A stretch of 64,000 bases of DNA from Haematobia irritans (taxonomy: Eukaryota > Arthropoda > Insecta > Diptera > Muscidae). Below the pieces are notes generated by a model, which was not told where the DNA came from, did not search any database, and saw nothing but the letters and a program-made list of their open reading frames with translations. The DNA lies in assembly GCF_050003625.1 (NCBI RefSeq), contig NC_134398.1:21301274-21365273 (forward strand), given 5' to 3'. Below are positions 1 to 10,900 of this stretch, one piece after another. The position numbers and the translations under genes are program-made. Numbering within the stretch: the stretch's first letter is position 1; every line of letters starts with the position of its first letter.

Positions 1-1052
1 TTGATAAAATTTTCTATAGATATATAATTCTGAAAAAATTTTCTATAGAAATAAAATTTTGACATCATTTTTCTATAGAAATAGACTTTTGACAAAATTT
101 TCTATAAAAATAAAATTTTGACAAAATTTTCTATAGAAATAAAATTTTGACAAAATTTTCTATAGAAATAAAATTTTGAAAATTTTTCTATAGAAATAGA
201 CTTTTGACAAAATTTGCTATACAAATAAAATGTTGACAAAATTTTCTATAGAAATAAAATTTTGACAAAATTTTCTATAGAAATAGAATTTTGACAAAAT
301 TTTCTATAGATATAGAATTCTGACAAAATTTTCTATAGAAATAAAATTTTGACAAAATTTTCTATAGAAATAAAATTTTGACGAAATTTTATATAGAAAT
401 AAAATTTTGAGAAAATTTTATATAGAAATAAAATTTTGAGAAAATTTTCTATAGAAATAAAATGTTGTCAAAATTTTCTTTAGAAATAAAATAAAATTTT
501 GACGCAATTTTTCTATAGAATAGAATTTTGACAAAATTTTCTATAGAAATAAAATGTTGACAAAATTTTCTACAGAAATAAAAGCTTGACAACATTTTTT
601 AAAGAAATAAAATTTTGACAACATTTTTTAAAGAAATAAAATGTTTATAAATTTTCTATAGAAATAAAATGTTGACAAAATTTTCTATAGAAATAAAATT
701 TTGACCAAATTTTCTATAGAAATAAAATTTTGACGAAATTTTATATAGAAATAAAATTTTGAGAAAATTTTCTATAGAAATAAACTGTTGTCAAAATTTT
801 CTTTAGAAATAAAATAAAATTTTTAGAAAGAAATATTTTTTTTCTTTAGAAATAAAATTTTGACCAAATTTTCTATAGAAATAGAATTTTGACAAATTTT
901 CTGTAGTAATAAAATTTTGACAAAATTTTCTATAGAAATAAAATTTTGACAAAATTTTCTAATAAAATAAAATTTTGACAAAATTTTCTAATGAAATAAA
1001 ATTTTGACAAAGTTTTCTACAGAAATAAAGTTTTGACAAAATTTTCTATAGA
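1..1052 (+). repeat. 29-bp AT-rich tandem array
   Basis: About 36 degenerate copies of a 29-bp unit with core GACAAAATTTTCTATAGAAA followed by TAAAATTTT. Copies differ by point changes and by one- or two-base indels. The array starts before base 1. Open frames across such arrays arise because the unit is poor in stop codons; they are not genes. Confidence 0.95.
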
Positions 1053-1132
1053 AATTTGTTTGGACCCTGAAAATATATATGTTTGAAGCAGAGTATATTT
1101 TACAGAAGCGATTTTTTTTGAGGGTGCACTTG
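1053..1132 (+). mobile_element. 3' end fragment of the ATATGTTTG-rich element family
   Basis: The segment ending in TTACAGAAGCGATTTTTTTT plus GAGGGTGCAC matches the right end of the element at 44316-45290 and the inverted left end of the copy at 5469-7290. It directly abuts the array on its left. Confidence 0.6.
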
Positions 1133-1695
1133 TGGCTTTCCAGTCAATTATAAAGCTGTCACACTACTCATTTGAATTCCATTACGAATATATTTATTTT
1201 TTAATGAAATATAAATGCTTTTGTAAGCTTGTAAAGAATAAAATTAACTGTCACTGGTATAAATCTGTTAGCTGTCAGACAAGCGATTGAGAAATGATAG
1301 CAACCTGAATTTGGTTGCCAATCTTGTATTGGTAGATTTTTTCATATAGCATAAAGCAATTTAAAATTTCGGGGCGTTTAAAACCGTATCATTACTCTTT
1401 CAGCGTATGGGTCCACGTGCAATTCAATTGGAGTCAATTGGTTGCCATTTTTTTTTTCTTTCAAGAAACATCTTGGAATTATGATTATTTTTACATTAAT
1501 ACAAAAAAAAAAAAAAAACTCATTAGTAGTTCTTCCTAAATATAATTTTAAATAACCACAGTTTATTTAATATATATATCCACTTCACGTTGAGTTTTTT
1601 ATATGCACAATAAAGATCTACAATTTTATCGGATGATAAAAATAAATTGTCCAACGATGATCACTTAGTCATAATTGATTCAAATCTTGGATACC
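1133..1695. other. Upstream flank without recognised gene
   Basis: AT-rich sequence with a poly-A run near 1502. At 1310-1345 there is a degenerate form of the GGTTGCCA/TGGTAGATTTT motif found at the edges of 29-bp arrays elsewhere in the window. I see no coding exon. It probably includes proximal promoter sequence of the downstream gene. Confidence 0.5.
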
Positions 1696-1698
1696 ACA

Positions 1699-1706
1699 TA
1701 TAAAAG
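1699..1706 (+). promoter_or_regulatory. TATA box of the phase-0 glycoprotein gene
   Basis: TATAAAAG is a consensus TATA box about 110 bases before the ATG at 1810. A start site about 30 bases downstream, near the TCAATC at 1725-1730, would give a 5' UTR of about 80 bases. The inference rests on position and motif only. Confidence 0.6.
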
Positions 1707-1809
1707 GTTATAATAATTTATTCATCAATCTGTTCACTTACAATTCATATCGAATTCATATCAACCGATTTAATATATTAATCCAACGGATCTGTGATTG
1801 CCTATTAAA

Positions 1810-1935
1810 ATGCATTTTAAATGGATTTTTCTAATATCTTGCATAGTGCTATGTTGTTATGGTGACGCTGTCCGTTGTGGCAAAACCAAAGGACGTAGTA
1901 AATCGTATGCATATAAGCCTGCTTCATATGCGAAG
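1810..1935 (+). CDS. Exon 1: signal peptide
   Basis: The ATG at 1810 has A at -3 (TTAAAATG) and begins MHFKWIFLISCIVLCCYGDA, a standard secretory signal, followed by a basic, Tyr/Ser/Lys-rich stretch. The donor is AAG|GTAAGT after codon 42. A TTG twelve bases upstream is in frame but is not needed. The reading frame runs 90 bases into the intron before a stop, which is not part of the product. Confidence 0.8.
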
Positions 1936-4900
1936 GTAAGTCCAAAATTTAAGAAATGTGCTAAAATGTTAAATTGCTTCAAAATGAAACGCACGACAAA
2001 AAATCTCGTTCACGATAAAATATAAGCACACGAAAAAAATCACACTCACGAACAGATGCACCGTCACGATGACATTCATGCTCATCGATTTCAATCAACT
2101 TCAAGACATTGATCACACTCAATATTTCACTAGCGTCCATTGTTTGATGGTGAACCATACTTCAATTTTGCAAATGACCATCGTCAGTTATAAAAATGCT
2201 CCTTAGGTTAGGTTAGGTTAGGTGGCAGCCCGATGTATCAGGCTCACTTAGACTATTCAGTCCATTGTTATACCACATTGGTGAACTTCTCTCTTATCAC
2301 TGAGTGCTGCCCGATTCTATGTTAAGCTCAATGACAAGGGACCTCCTTTTTATAGCCGAGTCCGAACGGCGTTCCACATTGCAGTGAAACCACTTAGAGA
2401 AGCTTTGAAACCCTCAGAAATGTCACCAGCATTACTGAGGTGGGATAATCCACCGCTGAAAAACTTTTTGGTGTTCGGTCGAAGCAGGAATCGAACCCAC
2501 GACCTTGTGTATGCAAGGCGGGCATGCTAACCATTGCACCACGGTGGCTCCCTTACCATGAGTAATTGCAGCGAGTCATGAGATACCATAAATACCAAAA
2601 TACCAAAAATGGTAGAATTCTACCAACTCTCCAAATAATAGGTACTTCAATTCTCTATAGAGAAATATAATTTTGAAAAAATTTTCTATAGAAGTAAAAT
2701 TTTGGAAAAATTTTCTATAGAAATAAAATTTTGGAAAAATTTTCTATAGAAATAAAATTTTGGAAAAATTTTCTATAGAAATAAAATTTTGGAAAAATTT
2801 TCTATAGAAATAAAATTTTGACAAAATTTTCTATAGGAAGAAAATTTTGACAAAATAGAATTTTGACAAAAATTTCTATAGAAATAAAATGTTGATAAAA
2901 ATTTCTATAGAAATTAAATGTTGTCAAAATTTGATTTCTATAGAAAATTTTGTCAAACTTTTATTGCTATAGAAAATTTTGTCAAAATTTTATTTCTATA
3001 GAAAATTTTGTCAAAATGTTATTTCTATGGAAAATTTTGTTAAAATTTTATTTCTACAAAAAGTTTTGTTAAAATTTTATTTCTACAGAAAATTTTGTCA
3101 AAATTCTATTTCTATAAAAACTTTTTCAAAATTTTATTTCTATAGAACATTTTTCCAAAATTTTATTTCTATAGACAATTTTTCCAAAATTTTACTTCTA
3201 TAGAAAATTTTTTCAAAATTATATTTCTCTATAGAGAATTGAAGTACCTTTTATTTGGAGAGTTCGTAGAATTCTACCATTTTTGGTATTTATGGTATCT
3301 CATGACTCGCTGCAATTACTCAAAATTTTATTTCTACAAAAAGTTTTGTTAAAATTTTATTTCTACAGAAAATTTTGTCAAAATTTTATTTCTATAAAAT
3401 TATTTCAAAATTTTATTTCTATAGGAAATTTGGTCAAAATTTCATTTCTATAGAAAATTTTGTCACAATTTTATTTCTCTAGAAAATATTGCCAAATTTT
3501 ATTTCTATAGAAAATATTGCCAAAATTTTATTTCTATAGAAAATTTTGTCAACATTTTATTTGTATAGAAAATTTTGTCAAAATTTTATTTGTATAGAAA
3601 ATATTGTCAAAATTTTATTTGTATAGAAAATTTTGCCAAATTTTATTTCATTAGAAACTTTTGTCAAAATTTTATTTCTACAGAAAATTTTGCTAAAATT
3701 TTATTAGAAAATTTTGTCAAAATTTATTTATTAGAAACTGTTGTCAAAATTTTATTTCTATAGAAAATTTTGCTAAAATTTTGTTAAAATTTTATTTCTA
3801 TACAAAAATTTGTCAAAATTTTATTTCAATATTCAATCATTTTCTTAACTGTTTTTATACCCTGCGCCACACTGTGGAACAGGGTATTATAAGTTAGTGC
3901 ATATGTTTGTAACACCCAGAAGGAGACGAGATACACATGGTGTCTTTGGCAATAATGCTCAGGGTGGGTCCCTGAGTCGATATAGCCATGTCCGTCTGTC
4001 CGTCTGTCCGTCCGTCTGTCTGTGAACACATTTTTGTGATCAAAGTCTAGGTCGCAATTTAAGTCCAATCGTCTTCAAATTTGGCAGATGTTCCTAATTT
4101 AGGTCAGAATAGAACCCTATTGATTTTGGAAGAAATCGGTTCAGATTTAGATATAGCTCCCATATATATCTTTCGCCCGATATGCACTAATATGGACCCA
4201 GCAGCCAGAGTTTTATACCGATTTGCTTGAAATTTTGAACGAACATAATACTTAGTCGTGTAGTGAAGTGTGCAAAATTTGATTAAAATCGGTTCAGATT
4301 TAGATATAGCTCCCATATATATCTTTCGCCCGATATGGACTTATATGGCCCCAGAAGCCAGATTTTTGGCCGAATTTGGTTGAAATTTTGCACTAGGAGT
4401 ACAATTAGTAGTATAGTAAAGTGTGCAAAATTTGATTGAAATCGGTTCAGATTTAGATATAGCTCCCATATATATCTTTCGCCCGATATGGACTTATATG
4501 GCCCCAGAAGCCATAGTTTTGACCCAATTTGGTTGAAGTTTTGCACAGGGAGTAGATTTAGCATTGTAGCTATGCGTGCCAAATTTGGTTGAAATCGATT
4601 CAGATTTAGATATAGCTCCTATATATATCTTTCGCACGATATGCACTTATAAGAACCCAGAAGCCAGAGTTTTATCCCGATTAGCTTGACATTTTGCACA
4701 AGGAGTACAATTGGTAGTATAGTCATGTGTGCCAAATTTCATTGAAATCGGTTCAGATTTAGATATAGCTTCCATACATTTTTTTCGCCTGATATGGACT
4801 TATATGGCCCCAGAAGCCAGAGTTTTGGCCCAATTTGGTTGAAATTTTGCACTAGGAGTACAATTAGTAATATAGTCATGTGTGCCAAATTTGATTGAAA

Positions 4901-7900
4901 TCGGTTCAGATGTAGATATAGCTCCCATATATATGTTTTTCTGATTTCGACAAAAATGGTCAACATACCAACATTTTCCTTGTTAAATCGCCACTGCTTA
5001 GTCGAAAAGTTGTAAAAATGACTCTAATTTTCCTAAACTTCTAATACATATATATCGAGCGATAAATCATAAATAAACTTTTGCGAAGTTTCCTTAAAAT
5101 TGCTTCAGATTTAAATGTTTCCCATATTTTTTACTAAAATTGTGTTCCACCCTATTGCATTAGCCAACTTAAATTTAGAGTCTATAGATTTTGTAAAAGT
5201 CTATCAAATTCTGTCCACGTCGAGTGATATTTAAATGTATGTATTTGGGACAAACCTTTATATATAGCCTCCAACACATTTGACGGATGTGATATGGCAT
5301 CGAAAATTTAGATCTACAAAGTGGTGCAGGGTATAATATAGTCGGCCCCGCCCGACTTTAGACTTTCCTTACTTGTTTTTTTTTTTAAATTTATTTTAAA
5401 GTTTATCAGATAATTTTTTGATCGATTATATTTTCAACATCAATAAACTTATTAATTAGATATATTCTAGTGACACACCCTCAAAAAAAAATAGCTTCTT
5501 TAACATATGTTCCAAACATATTTTGCAGGAAGCACATATATTATTGGATACTGCCGAAACATTAATATGTTTGTTTTATGTGAACATATTATATGTTTGG
5601 AAGCATTTTGAGCCCAAAAATATTATATGCTTGGAAGAATTTTTCCCAAAGACGATTGTGCTCATTCCCTAACATACTCGTTATTTTCACTTCCACGAAA
5701 TATTTTAATTCTTGGCAACTTTTTCTGTAATACAAATAATGTTGAAGAAATTATTCACTTTTAAAATTTTTTTAAATTTTACCTTTCGCCTGCACGGAGA
5801 ATCGAACCCAGGACCATACAGTTTGTAAGCCAACACACTATCCACTGGGCTACGTAGCTGTTATGGTCACCAGCAGATAATTATCGTTATAAGTTACATT
5901 TATATAGCATAGTTTGCAGCGCCCACGAGCCCATGTAAACATAACATTATTTAACAGAAACATACATTTGTTTGCCACGTGGAGCAGTGGTTAGCATATC
6001 TGCCTTGAATGCAAAGGGTCGTGGGTTCAATCCCTGCTCCGACCGAACACTTTTTTTTTTTTTTAATTTACACATTTATATTTATACTATATAAATTTTT
6101 TATAATGAAACTTCGAAATGTGGGTTATTAAAGATTTATAGTCATTAACAGTGCTTGATATAAACGAAATTGATTTTAATTGATTGATTTTTGGATAAAA
6201 TATTATTTTTTATTGCAAAAATAACAATTTTGTTACAAAAAACTGTTTTTGGTACAAAACTTTAAAATTTGGAAGGAATTCAAAAACTCTAACAAAAGAA
6301 GAACGTGGCGTCGAGTAGTAACATACATAAATAATTTTATAATATAAACATAAATTTATTTAGGCGTGAACAGTTTTTTACTAGCATTTAACACCATCGG
6401 TCCAAAATGCCTTTTATTTTTCTTTAATAATTCATTTTAAAGAAAATAAACCTTTTAAATTGTTTTAGCTGCAAAACTCGAACTTAATGCCCGCTTTTAT
6501 ATTTGAAGGTGTCCGTCAACTCCTCTTGGACTACTTATTAATGAAGAGGAACTAAACTTTGTTTTTATACATTTTACTGTGTAATTTTTCACTATTTCCT
6601 CCTTATTTCATTTTAATGTCCCAACTCTAAAAAGAGAATAGTGCCCTTTCGTTATTTTTATGAAGACCCCTGATTTCTTTTAACGCACCAAGAAAAAAAT
6701 TGTTCCCAAAATTGTTGCCAAAATGATAAACAAAACACATGTCCACACATACATAAAATGCTGCTCTCAAGGCGAAAACACATGCTTTTTTTCAAATGTC
6801 TATTCTCTTGGTTCCGAATGTCCATTCTCTTTATTCAAATTAAATAATTTTTAGACTTAAGCATATCAAATTTTTGGCCTTATCATAAAACAGTTTTCCG
6901 AAACAACATACAAGCAGTTACGCAAAAATTTCTCTCTTTGGATTCTTTCGCTGTGTTATGTTGATATCTTTCGTCAACTCTCCCGGTTTCCATCTCTATT
7001 TCTTTCTCTATACTCTCTCTGTCGCTTTGGATAAAATATCACAACATATGTATGTTTAGCCGAAATTTGTAAATTTATATATGTTTGCATTCACACATAT
7101 AATTTTCATGAAACATTTATGCCCCAAACATAATATATTTTAACATATTAACATAGATGTCCCAAAAATTTAGTGTTAGTTTAGGAACATTACATGTTTG
7201 CACTTAAATATATTGTGTTTTAAAATTGTGCCCGAAACACACTTTGTTTATATCGGAATATATGAAAAACATATTTTTCTAAGAGTGCATTTATTCTGTG
7301 ATATTAAATAAAAGTGAACTATATTAAAAATAATTCAAATTAAATGTAATTCAATAATAACTGTTTTATTTCTTTTTAATATATTTTCATACCCCACAAA
7401 ACCGTATACAGCAGGACCGAAGAACACTTAAAATATATAAGTCTTCATATGTAAGTTGTAGTATTTTATAGATAACAGTCTCAAATCTAGTATTCCTTAA
7501 ATAGTCACATAATAAACCAATTCATTACATATAAACACAAAAGACACGTTTTTCGTATACAAAAATCTTCGAGTACATCATAGATTAAAGAGAGAATGAA
7601 AAAAAAAAATGTCTTTAACCCTTCGATGAGTAGTAAGGTCCCTGCGGACTTTTTGAATTTGTATTCATAAATAAATCTGTCTTTTATATAATCTCAAATA
7701 TGTTGGGTTATCACTTTCTGTACTAATTAGTCATGAACTATCAAGTTTGAGATCAGGTGAAATACAGAGTTATGAAATAATAAAAGTCAAAAGTCTTCCA
7801 CTGCGACCTTACCACCCATCGGAGGGTTAATATTTACTTAATTTATTTGAAATGGAAGAAAATAAAATACAAGATATTCTATTCAAATGCAATAAAATAG

Positions 7901-10900
7901 TCCAATAAAATGAAGCAATTGTTAATATATTTTCAGACCACGCAGAAACGTACGACGCATGTCCGAAGACCGACTCAAATTAATAAATCCATTTACGTAA
8001 GTAGTACACACTCACATGTACATATGTATGCCTCAAATAGTCACAAAGTTTTTTTAATAAAAATCTAGATTGTGATTTAAAGCTTAACTATTTATCTAAA
8101 TTTTTAAATTGTTCTTTTTTTCATAGAAACCACATGATCAGTCAGGCTTGAATTTATCTCCGGTAAGTTTTTTTGCACTTTGTATTTTTTTTACAACCGC
8201 ATCTTGAAATATTTTGTATTAATTATATTATACATACAAAAAATTTCTGATTCAATCACGAAATTAATTGATCCAATTAATTTTTTAATTGAAATGCCTT
8301 CAATCACAGAAATGATAGTATAAATTAAAAAATTAATTGACAGTCAATTAAAAATTAATTGATCCATTAATTGATCCAATTAAACAATTAATTGATACTA
8401 TTAATTTGTGTTGATTGATTTTTATTTCAATTAAAAAATTTGGTGGTTCAATTAAATTTTTAATTGAATATTTTTTAAAACTCAAGTAAGATTTTAATTG
8501 GAAAAATTTTCGTAAATTTTTTTCTGTGCATTAAATTAGGTTGCCTTTAATTAATTTTATTAAATCTACTTAAAGTTAGTATATTGAAATATGTAATTTA
8601 TATTAAAATAAATTAAATGAAACTACTTAAATTAAAATAAATTAAATAAGTCCTCACAGAAAACAAACTGGTTCAATTATAAAAGCAATTGATCCAATTT
8701 ATTTTTTTAATAGAAATGGCTCCAATCACGAAGATGATAATATCAATCACAGTATTAATTGGACATAAAAAATTTAATTGATGATGATTGCAAAAACCAA
8801 CTAATTTTATTATTACTTCAATAATTTATTTAGCTAAACTTCAATCGTAAGAGATATGTTACTTCAATTCTCTATAGAAAAAAAATAGTTTTGAAAAAAT
8901 TGTCTATAGAAATAAAATTTTGACAAGATTTTCTATGGAAATACATTTTTCACAAAATTTTCTAAAGAAATAAACTTTTGCCAAAATTTTCTATAGAAAT
9001 AAAATTTTGACAACAAATTCTATAGAAATAAAATTTTGACAAAATTTTCTATTGTAATAAAATGTTGATAAAATATTCTACAGGAATAAAATTTTGACAA
9101 CATTTTTTTTCTATAGAATAATTTTTTTTTTCTATAGAATAAATTTTCTATAGATAAAAAATTTTGACAAAATTTTCTATAGAAATAATATTTTTACAAA
9201 ATTTTCTATAGAAAAAAAATGTTAAACAAATTTTCTATAGAAATAAGTTTTTGACAAAATTGTCTATAAAAACAAGTATATACGGCCGTACGTTCGGCCA
9301 GGCCGAATCTTATGTACCCTCCACCATGGATTGCGTAGAAACTTCTACGAAAGACTGTCATCCACATTCGAATTAATTGGGTTGTGGTATCTTAAAACTT
9401 CTTAACATCGTTTTGTTAGTTAGTCCATACGTGGTATATATTAGACAACAAAGGTATGTATAGGTAAATCTACAAATAATTACGAATCGATATGGACTTT
9501 TGCACGGTACGTAGTGAGCCAGAATTGAAATATGGGGGTCGCTTATATGGGGCCTATATACAATTATGAACTTGATATGGACCAATTTTTGTGTGATTGG
9601 GGATCGATTTATCTGAGGGCTATATATAACTATAGACCGATATGGACCTAGTTAGGCATGGTTGTTAACGGCCATATACTAACACAATGTACCAAATTTT
9701 AACAGACTCGGATGAAATGTGTTCCTCCAAGTGGCTCCAAAACCAAATCTCGGGATCGGTTTATATGGGGGCTATATATGATTATGGACTGATATGGACC
9801 ACTTTTGGTATGGTTGTTAGATACTATATACCAACACCACGTACTAAATTTCAACCAGATCGGATGAATTTTGCTTCTCCGAAAGGCACTCGGGGTCAAA
9901 TCTGGGGATCGGTTTATATGGGGCCTATATATAATTATGGACTGATATGAACCAATTCCTGCATGGTTGTTGGATACCATATACTAACCGAATCGGATGA
10001 ATTTTGCTCTTTCAAGGGGCTCTGGAGGTCACATCTGTGGATCGGTTTATATGGGGGCTATATATAATTATGGACCGATTTTGACCAATTTTTGCATTGG
10101 TTTTTTGAGGCCATATATTAACACCACGTACCAAATTCAACTGAATCAGATTCATTTTGGTCTTCCAAGAGGCTCCGAAGGTCAAATCTGGTGATCGGTT
10201 TATATGGTGGCTATATATAATTATGGACCGATATGGATTAATTTTTGCTTGGTTGTTAGGGACCATATACCAACACCATGTACCAAATTTCAGCCGGATC
10301 GGATGAAATTTGCTTCTCTTAGAGGCTCCGCAAGCCAAATCGGGGGATCGGTTTATATGGGGGCCATAAGCGTAGGAAGGCCTCTGGGGAGGGGGCTTAG
10401 ACCCCCCCAGAAAAAGTTTAGCCCCCCCCCAGAATTTGAAAACCTATTTACGATTTTCCATTTTTATAAAAATTAAACAAGTATATACAACCGCACAAAG
10501 TTACGCTAAAGACTTTCATGCACAATCGAATTACTTCGGTTGTGGTCGCAGTTGCCGATGGTAATGTTTGAAGTCTGATATTTATGAAATGAAGCTGTGG
10601 TTGTGATTTAGTTTATTATTTTGTTTAGTCTGATTTAGTCAATTTAATTAAAAAAATAGTAATTGATAATAAAACTATTCTTTCATAAATTAATATCTTA
10701 ATAATGCTGCAAAAAAAACGTCGCCAAAAAAGAAGCGAAAATGTTCTTTTTGGGTCCGGGAGTGGTGCAAAATTGGCGTAGAAGCGATGAATGTGATATG
10801 AATTTGTCATAGGAGGGATGTCAATCGAACAGCCGTTGCAATTGATTTGCATCACTTCTTAAGGTGTGATCCGAATTCAGTGTTTTGAATGTGAATTAGA

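Larger units (their letters stand above)
5469..7290 (-). mobile_element. ATATGTTTG-rich element with tRNA-like segments
   Basis: The ends carry CACCCTCAAAAAAAAATAGC on the left and the AAAAACATATTTTTCTAAGA block on the right, matching the element at 44316-45290 in reverse. Many short ACATATGTTTG-like words lie inside. Two tRNA-like segments are embedded. No coding region is seen. Confidence 0.6.
7291..8858. repeat. Intron sequence with AATTAATTGATC-rich repeats
   Basis: Apart from exons 2 and 3 and the dead exon copy, this is AT-rich intron. From 8259 to 8826 two partly duplicated blocks carry many interleaved AATTAATTG/CAATTAATT words, so the stretch can fold on itself. Similar words recur at 33160-33330. 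Confidence 0.5.

Noticed and set aside
1..1052. Regular ~29-base repeats as a CRISPR array
   Set aside because: Repeats are contiguous without unique spacers, and the genome is eukaryotic with spliced genes.
1936..2025. Extension of the signal-peptide frame to 75 residues as a single-exon gene
   Set aside because: A consensus GTAAGT donor lies at the exon end and the downstream phase-0 exons fit. The extension is ordinary intron.
4104..4966. Frames with ERYIWELYLNLNRFQSN repeats
   Set aside because: These are translations of family 1 units and occur in all copies of the repeat, with no start or intact product.
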